From CATQHP01 sp965205595 (GTDB lineage: Bacteria; Acidobacteriota; Terriglobia; Bryobacterales; UBA6623), in NCBI GenBank assembly GCA_965205595.1, contig CBDBHI010000090.1, positions 248,001-312,000 on the forward strand: a stretch of DNA of 64,000 nucleotides, read 5' to 3'. Below are positions 36,071 to 43,371 of this stretch, piece by piece (position 1 is the first letter of the stretch; the number at the start of each line of letters is the position of its first letter). Made by a program: the position numbers and the translations under genes. A model generated the notes under the pieces. The model was not told where the DNA came from, made no database searches, and was given only the letters and a program-made list of their open reading frames with translations.

Positions 36071-37036
36071 CTAGTAGGCCATGCGGAAGCTGATCGAGAC
36101 TCGGGCCGCGGTGTCGATCGCCACACCGTCTCGCGTTGCCGGTTCGAATTTGATCGCCAGCGCGGCCTCGCGGGCGCTCTCGTCCAGACCATAACCAAGG
36201 CCCTGAACCAGTTGTGCGATGCGCATCCGACCGTCCGACCCAAAGACAAGATCGAAGACAACCTCGCCTTCGATCTTGTGGGCGCGCGCGGCAGCGGTAT
36301 AGCTTGGCAGTGGCTTCGATATAATCTGGACATCTGTCAAAGTAATCGGCTGAAGTTCCGCTGACTTCAGAGCTACTTCGTGCTCGATCCCGGCTTCGAC
36401 AGCACCGAATCCGCCACTTGAGGCGACTCTTTGATCAGCCGATGAAACTTCTACCGCGGATCTGTCAGCGGATCCAAAGCCAGCCGATCGACTGCCAAAC
36501 CTGGGCCTCCCCGCGAACGTCTGACTCACGGTTGAAGAGAAGCCGCCGGCGGCCACTCGAAGCTGCGCTCGTGGATTGGCGATCGTCGGCGGCGCCTTCG
36601 CGAAGCCCGCGACTTTCTCCCGCGGGAGTTCTTTGAGCGGAGGGGGCTCGTATCGATCGATAGGTTGCAATTGCTGTGCGACGGGTTTGATTCGCGGAGC
36701 GGACGCGTTTATTGGCTTGGGCGCAGTCGCGGCTACTTCAGGCTCGACACTCGGCAGGGTGAAGTGACTCGGCTCAAGCGGTCTGGTGCGATTTACTACG
36801 ACCAGCGGCTTTGGCGGCGTTCGATACGTTAGCGGAGGCTCGACGAGGGTTACGACGGTGGTTGCTCGTGGCGCGTCCAGGTGGGCTAGCGGTCGAGCTA
36901 GGACCATCGCGGCTAGGACCACAACGTGAACAACGATGCTGATGACGAGCCGCGCACCTATAGGCCGCGGTTCAACTTGGTTTACGAAAAGTTCGGGGTG
37001 ACTATATCGTTCAGATGCGCTCATGCCGAGAGACAT
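36071..37036 (-). CDS. Energy transducer TonB-like protein
   Basis: About 321 residues from the chosen Met. A transmembrane segment (LVISIVVHVVVLAAMVLA, near residue 30) is followed by a Pro/Arg-rich periplasmic region and a C-terminal TonB domain (YTAAARAHKIEGEVVFDLVF, then EAALAIKFEPATRDG). The open frame begins at 37141 inside the palindromic repeat A1, so I rejected that start. The exact start among the three Met at 37081, 37036 and 37024 is uncertain. The M48-like gene follows at 16 bp, suggesting an operon. The receptor it would energise is not identified. Confidence 0.8.
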   Translation of the reverse strand: MSLGMSASERYSHPELFVNQVEPRPIGARLVISIVVHVVVLAAMVLARPLAHLDAPRATTVVTLVEPPLTYRTPPKPLVVVNRTRPLEPSHFTLPSVEPEVAATAPKPINASAPRIKPVAQQLQPIDRYEPPPLKELPREKVAGFAKAPPTIANPRAQLRVAAGGFSSTVSQTFAGRPRFGSRSAGFGSADRSAVEVSSADQRVASSGGFGAVEAGIEHEVALKSAELQPITLTDVQIISKPLPSYTAAARAHKIEGEVVFDLVFGSDGRMRIAQLVQGLGYGLDESAREAALAIKFEPATRDGVAIDTAARVSISFRMAY

Positions 37037-37123
37037 CTCATCGACCAACCGGGGGCTGGGCAGGGGAAAATCCTGGGGCATCGTCGACTTTATCCCCGCT
37101 CTGGCGTTCGGTGCCAGAGGAAA

Positions 37124-37143
37124 GCGTGGACTTCCGTCCACGC
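37124..37143. repeat. Palindromic repeat of family A (copy 1)
   Basis: GCGTGGACTTCCGTCCACGC: an eight-base-pair stem with a four-base loop. Identical palindromic core to the copy at 61895 and near-identical to that at 61948. It lies between the TonB-like gene and the GT2 gene. Confidence 0.8.
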
Positions 37144-37184
37144 CGCGGCTTGCGCGTATCCTTGTCGAGAGCTTGCGGATGGGG

Positions 37185-38153
37185 TTAGGTATTCGAGTCG
37201 GTGTTTGAGATTACTTCCCGGACGCCGTATGTTGCGCGGTCTTGGCTCTCAAAGTAGGTGCGCATCAGCATTTCGCCGATGAGGCCTGTACAAAGCAACT
37301 GGATTCCAGAAAGCACCAGAACCGACCCGGCAATTAGTAGCGGGCCATGCTCGACCATGATGTGAACTCCGGAAATCTTCTTGACCAGGAGATACGCCAG
37401 CGCCGCCGCTCCAACTCCGCCGCAAACCATGCCGATGGACCCAAAAAAATGCATCGGCCGGGTGAGATAGCGCGCTAAAAATCCCACCGTCATCAGATCG
37501 AAAAACACCCTAAACGAGCGCCCCAACCCGTAGTGAGAAATTCCGCCGCCACGCTTCGCGTTCTGTATCGGAACCTCGGCGATGCGGGCGCCGTTCATCG
37601 CAGCCAGCACGGGAATGAATCGATGGAGTTCGCCGTAAAGGTTCAGATTGTCGATCACGTCACGGCGGTACGCCTTGAACGTTCCGCCAAAGTCGCGCAA
37701 GTCGATACCCGAGACCCAACCGATGCAGGCGTTCGCGATGCGCGACGGAATACGCCGCGTTAGCAAATTGTCGTTGCGCTGTTCACGCCATCCATTTGCA
37801 ATGTCGTAGCCCTCGTCAAGTTTTGCGAGCAGCGCTGGAATGTCTTCCGGCGCGTGTTGCAAATCGGCATCCATCGCAACGACGATCGAGCCCTTAACGT
37901 GATTGAAGCCTGCTGCTAGAGCAGTCGCTTGTCCGAAATTTCGACGTAACCGTACGACCTTTAGGCGGCCATCGTTGTAGGCAAGGTTGCGGAGTAGTTC
38001 CGCGCTATCGTCGCTTGAAGCGTCGTCAACAGCGACGATTTCAAATGTCCCGCCAATTTTTTCGAGAGTACCGACCAGGCGGTCGAAGAGGCGCAAGAGG
38101 TTCTGCTCCTCGTTGTGGACCGGAATGACAACCGATAGGTCGCAATCAGCCAT
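37185..38153 (-). CDS. Family 2 glycosyltransferase with two C-terminal membrane segments
   Basis: 322 residues. The GT-A core shows VVIPVHNEEQNLLRLF, DDASSDDSAELL, the metal-binding VAMDADLQHAPEDIPALL and ANGWREQRND. The C-terminal region has two transmembrane helices (about 235-255, 265-290), the layout of dolichyl/undecaprenyl-phosphate sugar transferases such as ArnC or DPM1. It may transfer a sugar onto a polyprenyl carrier; the sugar is unknown. I chose ATG at 38153 over an in-frame TTG. It starts 4 bp after the Maf stop, so the two are likely cotranscribed with the upstream secreted protein. Confidence 0.85.
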   Translation of the reverse strand: MADCDLSVVIPVHNEEQNLLRLFDRLVGTLEKIGGTFEIVAVDDASSDDSAELLRNLAYNDGRLKVVRLRRNFGQATALAAGFNHVKGSIVVAMDADLQHAPEDIPALLAKLDEGYDIANGWREQRNDNLLTRRIPSRIANACIGWVSGIDLRDFGGTFKAYRRDVIDNLNLYGELHRFIPVLAAMNGARIAEVPIQNAKRGGGISHYGLGRSFRVFFDLMTVGFLARYLTRPMHFFGSIGMVCGGVGAAALAYLLVKKISGVHIMVEHGPLLIAGSVLVLSGIQLLCTGLIGEMLMRTYFESQDRATYGVREVISNTDSNT

Positions 38154-38157
38154 CAAG

Positions 38158-38700
38158 CTACAAGCGTATCATTGAGTAGACCAGCGAGACGGGAAGTCCG
38201 ACTACGTTGAAGTAGCATCCATCGATTCGCTCTACAAATTTCGAGGCTAGGCCCTGAATTCCATACGCGCCGGCCTTGTCTAAAGGCTCGCCACTCGAGA
38301 CGTACTGGTCGATTTCGGTAGCCGACAATGGGCGGAAAAAAACATCAGTCTCGGCGGCGCGGCATATCGCGCTACTTCCGTCGAACAGCGCGACGCCGGT
38401 AACTACCTTGTGCGAGCGACCTGACAGCAGCAGCAACATGCGCTTGGCGTCCGCGGCGTCGGCCGGTTTACCGAGCACTGTCGAGTCGACGACTACAACG
38501 GTGTCGGCACCGAGTGAGAGCTGAGCGCTCCGCCACGAAGCGCGAGCCTTGCTTTCGGCCAGCCGCAATACGTAGTCTCCCGCGCTCTCACCAGCGAGAA
38601 TAGATTCGTCGATATCGGCCGGTAGAACTACAAAGTCGATACCGGCGGAGCGTAGTAGTTCACTTCGTCTGGGCGACGCCGAAGCGAGTATCAGCGGCAC
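38158..38700 (-). CDS. maf: Maf-family nucleoside triphosphate pyrophosphatase
   Basis: 181 residues from the chosen GTG. Characteristic motifs: LILASASPRRSELL near the start, SLGADTVVVVD in the middle, GKPADAADAKRMLLLLSG, and DKAGAYGIQGLASKFV. Maf proteins hydrolyse non-canonical or regular nucleoside triphosphates. The GTG start lies 10 bp inside the end of the upstream gene (GTG at 38698-38700), so translational coupling is likely. The open frame extends 27 codons upstream within that gene. No internal anomaly is seen. Confidence 0.92.
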   Translation of the reverse strand: MPLILASASPRRSELLRSAGIDFVVLPADIDESILAGESAGDYVLRLAESKARASWRSAQLSLGADTVVVVDSTVLGKPADAADAKRMLLLLSGRSHKVVTGVALFDGSSAICRAAETDVFFRPLSATEIDQYVSSGEPLDKAGAYGIQGLASKFVERIDGCYFNVVGLPVSLVYSMIRL

Positions 38701-41336
38701 GGCTCGGCATTTGCCGTAATCGCCGCCGTCACCTCGTTGCTCGACATGTCGTCGACGAAAACCTTTATCGGCACCTGACATCCGATCGGGGAGCCGACGG
38801 GAATGATGGCGTTGACTTGATAAAGGTGCGGCGAGCTTGGACTCAGGCCGGCAAACAGGATCTGCGCGTCGATGCTGCCGACGGTAACTCGAATGGCGCC
38901 CGTGATCGGATTGGTGGTGCTAGCGGCAAAGCCATCTAAGACCGGAATTCGCGTGGGGCCGAAACCAGTGCCGAAAAGCGAAATCGCTTGTGTCGGCCGC
39001 GCCGGATCATCAAACGTGTTGAGCTGGACGGTGCCCGCTCCGACAAAGTTAAGAATGGCTCCGGGACCGTCGCCCCTCTGGTTCTGAGAGAAAAGTAGCG
39101 GCTGTAAAGGAATCAGCCGTATCGTTTCCGGCGGGCTTGGAATACCGTCGACAATGACCACAACTTCAGCCGATGTCGGTGGCGCGTTCTGCTGGACCTT
39201 AAGAGCCGCACCCGGAGGCCGATTGGCTTGCGGAGTCGACAACCCTTGCGGTACGACGCCGACAATCTGGCTCTCGGAAGCGAAGACTAGCGGCGCGGGA
39301 ATGCCCCCCATGGTGACGTTCGTTTCACCAAGTTCACTTGTCAGCGGAACCGTCTGAGCCACCGCTGTGCTCGTTGCCAGCCGTCGCCCGAATATCGCGA
39401 AGAACATACCGCCGGTCAGCTCCCCGCCCGGCTCCGAATTCGGCCGGAAGTTTGCGGCGTTGACGACGCCTCCCTCCGACATGATCGGCGCGGTCTGCGA
39501 GATGACTGTGAGGAATACTGTGATTTCAACCAGGTCCGGTGATCCCGACCAGGCGATTTCTACGGTGCCCTGATAGTTTCCGAGCCCCAATCCAGTCGGA
39601 TTTGCGCTGATCACAAGTAAGCTTGGTGTCGTCCCGGCGTTGGATGACAGTTCGATCCATGGCGCGTCACTTGAGGCCGCGGCGATCCAATCAAGAGGAT
39701 CGCCCGTTGAGGTCAACTCGATTTCCTTGCCGCCTGGACCAGCTTCCGATTCGACTGCGTTGAATGAGATACCCGTCGGCTCGGTCCGCAGCACCGGCAG
39801 GACGGGCGGAGGGCTCAAAAGCCGGAAGTTATCGATGCCCGCATCTTCGCGGCCGCTAACTTCATCAAGCGTGACTTCGATCCTCTGAACAGCTCTCATC
39901 ACGTCGTCGAATGATCGATTGCCGGCGAGCCGGAAGAAATTTTCTTCTTTGAGCTCGATGGAGTAGTTCGTCCAAGTACGCCGGGGAATAGCGCCGGTAT
40001 AGCCATAGGCTCCGCCGAATCCAATCAAGCGCACTTCCACACCGCGGGTTGCGCCGGCCGATGAATCGTGCTTGCGGTCGAACTCGATGCGAGTTTCCGG
40101 CCCCAGGTCGCGCAAATTTCCTAAGAACTTAGGCGGGGCGACCAGGGCGTCTCGACTAATATCTTCTAGGTCGGTTAGCTGCAGGAAGCCGGCCGGGTTT
40201 CCGCCGGTCGTAAGTCTCGAAATTCGTGCCCGCCCGTCGCCTCGGGTCGTGCCTAGAATGCGGGGTTCAAGGAATGGCGCACCGGCTACGTTCTTGATCC
40301 AACCGTCCGTGCCGGCTTCGAAGTCCGCAACAATCGGCGCTTGCGGAGCCTCGGCGGCCCCTAAAAGAGTGACATTGTCGAGGAAGCATACCCCGTCGGA
40401 CAATGCGTAATTCGCACGGATCTTGATGCGCTGGACATTTGCCATGACCTCGGCAAAATCCGCACGACCGCCAACCCGTTCCCACAGCTCTGGGTCGAAG
40501 TTCACGAAGTAGCGCTGCAGGCGCCTAGTTGGTGTGTCGTGCTGCCAGCGATAAACGGTAGATTCCCCTAAGACGCGAACCTCGACTGGTTGGTTCGCCT
40601 GGCTCGAGCCTTCATAAGAGAGGTCGAACTCGAGCCTTGCGTCGGTGCTAAGCAGTCCGAGCGCGCCAAGATATTCGATCGGTGCGACGAAAAAATCGGT
40701 ACTCGTACCGGTAAGTCGCAGCGAACGATTACGCTCGCTCGAAGACTCCTCGGTTCGAAAAATGTCGAGCCGGCCGTCGGGCTGGCCGGTCGTTGATCCA
40801 TTGACAATCGGGTCGGGTGCCGGATAATTTCGCTCCCAGCCCTGCGCTTGGGCATTTTCAAAGTCGTTAGTGGCAAAAATCTCGAGATCTGTACGACCCA
40901 CCGAGCGATCGAGTGCCGAGCGCAGAAACACAAATGTTCGAGGGTTGCGGAAGCCGGCCTCAATCGCCACAAAATAGCGCCCGGCCTGTAAGACCGGGAA
41001 GCTGTCAAGGCGTATCTCTATCCGCTCGGCGCCACCGGGCTGTTCGGAACTGAAATCCGCAATGATTCCGGCGTCACCTCTGATGACGTCGGCGCCGTGT
41101 CGGACATAAAGATTTACATTGGCCTCGGGTGGTGCGGTCGTCAGCTCGAATTCGAGGCGAAGCGCATCTTCGGGCACATCGATGAAAAACCCTTGATCAC
41201 CGTTGAACAGTTGCGGGTTGAAAATCGGTGGAAGGACGGTTTTCGCTAACTCGCCTGGAACCAGTCGGTTAAACTGCCCCTGCAATGGGAATACCGCCAC
41301 AAGAGCGAGCAAAATGTATTTAGATAGTGACGTCAC
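38691..41336 (-). CDS. Large secreted multi-domain protein with TIGR03437-type C terminus
   Basis: 881 residues from the chosen GTG (41336), with GGAG upstream and a signal peptide (VTSLSKYILLALVAVFPLQGQF). It starts with a PPC-like segment (LRLEFELTTAPPEANVNLYV) followed by repeated beta-sandwich modules (VEVRLIGFGGAYGYTG, VEVRVLGESTVYRWQ, similar to each other) and a BACON-like segment (ISFNAVESEAGP... WIELSSNAGT). The last ~220 residues match the C-terminal domain typical of Solibacter-like genomes: GVVNAANFRPNSEPGGELT, FFAIFGRRLA, AISLFGTGFGPTRI, PHLYQVNAIIPVG. The role of that domain is unknown to me. Open frame upstream of 41336 is out of context and was excluded. Confidence 0.82.
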   Translation of the reverse strand: MTSLSKYILLALVAVFPLQGQFNRLVPGELAKTVLPPIFNPQLFNGDQGFFIDVPEDALRLEFELTTAPPEANVNLYVRHGADVIRGDAGIIADFSSEQPGGAERIEIRLDSFPVLQAGRYFVAIEAGFRNPRTFVFLRSALDRSVGRTDLEIFATNDFENAQAQGWERNYPAPDPIVNGSTTGQPDGRLDIFRTEESSSERNRSLRLTGTSTDFFVAPIEYLGALGLLSTDARLEFDLSYEGSSQANQPVEVRVLGESTVYRWQHDTPTRRLQRYFVNFDPELWERVGGRADFAEVMANVQRIKIRANYALSDGVCFLDNVTLLGAAEAPQAPIVADFEAGTDGWIKNVAGAPFLEPRILGTTRGDGRARISRLTTGGNPAGFLQLTDLEDISRDALVAPPKFLGNLRDLGPETRIEFDRKHDSSAGATRGVEVRLIGFGGAYGYTGAIPRRTWTNYSIELKEENFFRLAGNRSFDDVMRAVQRIEVTLDEVSGREDAGIDNFRLLSPPPVLPVLRTEPTGISFNAVESEAGPGGKEIELTSTGDPLDWIAAASSDAPWIELSSNAGTTPSLLVISANPTGLGLGNYQGTVEIAWSGSPDLVEITVFLTVISQTAPIMSEGGVVNAANFRPNSEPGGELTGGMFFAIFGRRLATSTAVAQTVPLTSELGETNVTMGGIPAPLVFASESQIVGVVPQGLSTPQANRPPGAALKVQQNAPPTSAEVVVIVDGIPSPPETIRLIPLQPLLFSQNQRGDGPGAILNFVGAGTVQLNTFDDPARPTQAISLFGTGFGPTRIPVLDGFAASTTNPITGAIRVTVGSIDAQILFAGLSPSSPHLYQVNAIIPVGSPIGCQVPIKVFVDDMSSNEVTAAITANAEPCR

Positions 41337-41516
41337 GAAGACTCCAAGCCATCCATCTTGGTATATCGAGTGCGGAGGTGTGCGCGCAAGGCGAACGCCC
41401 ACTGACGTAAACTGCAACACTACCACGTCTTGGACCCCGCTTGGTCGGGATCGCAGGGGAGAATGCCGTCGTCTGGCGATCAATCCCAGGGCTTCACCCC
41501 GGGCTAATTTGAACGT

Positions 41517-41529
41517 CCCCCCCCCCCCC
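41517..41529. repeat. Run of 13 cytosines
   Basis: A homopolymer of 13 C in the intergenic stretch before the large secreted protein gene, followed by GCTGGGGG. Its length would be prone to slippage during replication. It lies about 180 bp upstream of the start at 41336. It could equally be a sequencing or assembly artefact. Confidence 0.7.
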
Positions 41530-41597
41530 GCTGGGGGTTCAGTTTTTACGGCTTCACGTTCATTCCGACCCAGAGTCAGAAATCTCAAAATTGCGGG

Positions 41598-42656
41598 CTA
41601 GCGGTTTAGATAGCTGGAATCTTGTGCGGCGCCTTCGGCCTTCGATTCCACCCTTACCGGTTTTTGTGTTCGCGCCCGTTTTCGGATGTCAAAAACATCG
41701 GGGGAAGACGGCGACTGATCGAGCAAACGATTCACCCGTCCGTCAAGCGAACGTAAGAATGCAACCAAATCGCCCTTTTCGCCCTCGGACAGGCCCAGCG
41801 GCCGAATCTCGGCCTCGAATCCCTCTGGAGCCGACCCGCCACGATTATAGTGTTCGATCACTTGACGCATATTCATCAGCAATCCGTTGTGCATATATGA
41901 ATAGCGCCGCAGGGCGTCTCGCAAGCTTTGGGTCTTGTACTTGGTGCCGGGCTTGCCGTGACCGTCTCGCTCGGGGACGCCATTGTAGTGAAAATCGTGG
42001 TCCGTCAGCAAAGGGCCATTGTGGCAGCGAATGCAACCTGCTTTGCCGGTGAAAAGCTGCATACCGCGAATGGCGGCCGGGCTCGCCGCCTCGAGGTCTC
42101 CAAGCAGGTAGCGGTCGATGTCGCTGTCGTAGGAAACCAAGGTCCGCTCGTATGACGCGATTGCCTTGGCGATTAAGTCGAACGTAATTTCTTCATCGGG
42201 AAACGCCTTCGCAAACTCGCGCACATAGTACGGGTCGGACTTGATGCGGTCGGCGGCCTCCTCCGGGTCGAGATCCATCTCAAGATAGTTTTCAAGGGGT
42301 TTTCGAACCTGCTTTTCGAGAGTCTTCACGCGGCCATCGAAGAACATACTGCGCTGCCAGCCGACGTTCAGCAAGCCAGGAGTCTTGCGGCTCAGCTCAC
42401 TTTCGTTCAGGCCCCACGCACGCGATAGGCCGTCCATAAAAAACAACTCGGCCTTGTGACAGGTGCCGCAGCTTCGACGATTGTCGCCGGAAAGCGTTTG
42501 TTCGAAAAACAGTTCTTCGCCCAGCTTGATTTTTGCGTCGGTCGGCGGATTGTCAGCCGGGTGAGGAGGCGCGCCGGTTAGCGGCTCGAGCTTAGGTTGC
42601 TCGGCGGCCGAGCCGATCGACAGAAAAATGGAGAGTGCGATCGCCAGGTATCTCAT
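41598..42656 (-). CDS. MauG/cytochrome c peroxidase family di-haem protein
   Basis: 352 residues with a signal peptide (MRYLAIALSIFLSIGSAAE). Two haem sites: CGTCH (about 64-68) and CIRCH (about 211-215), the usual spacing of di-haem peroxidases. Conserved LGEELFFEQTLSGDNRRSCGTCH and ALRRYSYMHNGL occur. It probably reduces peroxide or oxidises partner proteins in the periplasm. It may be an electron acceptor for other redox proteins, but none is adjacent. The C-terminal ~40 residues are basic. Confidence 0.92.
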   Translation of the reverse strand: MRYLAIALSIFLSIGSAAEQPKLEPLTGAPPHPADNPPTDAKIKLGEELFFEQTLSGDNRRSCGTCHKAELFFMDGLSRAWGLNESELSRKTPGLLNVGWQRSMFFDGRVKTLEKQVRKPLENYLEMDLDPEEAADRIKSDPYYVREFAKAFPDEEITFDLIAKAIASYERTLVSYDSDIDRYLLGDLEAASPAAIRGMQLFTGKAGCIRCHNGPLLTDHDFHYNGVPERDGHGKPGTKYKTQSLRDALRRYSYMHNGLLMNMRQVIEHYNRGGSAPEGFEAEIRPLGLSEGEKGDLVAFLRSLDGRVNRLLDQSPSSPDVFDIRKRARTQKPVRVESKAEGAAQDSSYLNR

Positions 42657-42739
42657 GGAGTGAAGATTCCAGGTTTAAGCTACCACACGCGCTGGTGTGA
42701 TTAGGCGGAGGCGAGCGTGGCGAAATGTCGGTCGCTTAA

Positions 42740-43303
42740 CTAAACGGGCTGTTGGGTCTGTGCGACCATCACTCGCTTTTCAAAATCAGCCAGCATGCTT
42801 TCGTCTAGGCGGATCTGGGTCGGGCGGCGTTCCAGCGTCGTCATGCGATCGATCTTGTCTTGGAGCATAAGCAGCGCATAGAACAGATTCTCCGGCCGCG
42901 GAGGGCATCCGGTTACATACACGTCAACAGGCACAATCTTGTCGACGCCTTGCAGGACGCTATAGGTATTGAAGGGGCCGCCAACGGACGAACACGCACC
43001 CATCGAGATGCACCATTTTGGCTCGGGCATTTGATCCCAGATGCGCTTGAGCACCGGAGCCATCTTGAGCGTGACCGTTCCGGCAACAATCATCAGGTCG
43101 GACTGACGCGGACTTGGGCGAAAAACCTCCGCCCCGAAGCGCGCGATATCGAATCGTGACGTCGAAGAGGCAATCATCTCAATGGCACAACAGGCCAAAC
43201 CAAATGTCAGCGGCCAGATGGCCGATTTGCGGGCCCAATTGAATACGTAGTCCACCGAGGTGGTCATCACGTTGCGCTCGAATTGATTTTGAAGGTACGG
43301 CAT
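42740..43303 (-). CDS. nuoB: NADH-quinone oxidoreductase subunit B
   Basis: 187 residues. N2 iron-sulfur ligands are visible: the tandem Cys in LACCAIEM, CSSVGG and CPPRPENL, with MPEPKWCISMGACSS typical of NuoB. It would sit at the junction of the peripheral and membrane arms of complex I. I chose ATG 43303, preceded by GGAG at seven bases, over the first codon (TTG 43306). Its isolation from any other nuo gene in this window is notable: the neighbours are a MauG-like and a PhoD-like gene. The sequence looks intact. Confidence 0.95.
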   Translation of the reverse strand: MPYLQNQFERNVMTTSVDYVFNWARKSAIWPLTFGLACCAIEMIASSTSRFDIARFGAEVFRPSPRQSDLMIVAGTVTLKMAPVLKRIWDQMPEPKWCISMGACSSVGGPFNTYSVLQGVDKIVPVDVYVTGCPPRPENLFYALLMLQDKIDRMTTLERRPTQIRLDESMLADFEKRVMVAQTQQPV

Positions 43304-43371
43304 CAAATCTCCAGGAAAGCCCTCTATTATAGGCGACTACTCGAAGCTGTAGGGCTGCGCGTGAACGCTGC

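Noticed and set aside
37082..37141. Upstream extension of the TonB-like gene to 37141
   Set aside because: The first codons lie in palindromic repeat A1 (37124-37143), so this start is produced by the repeat and not by the gene.
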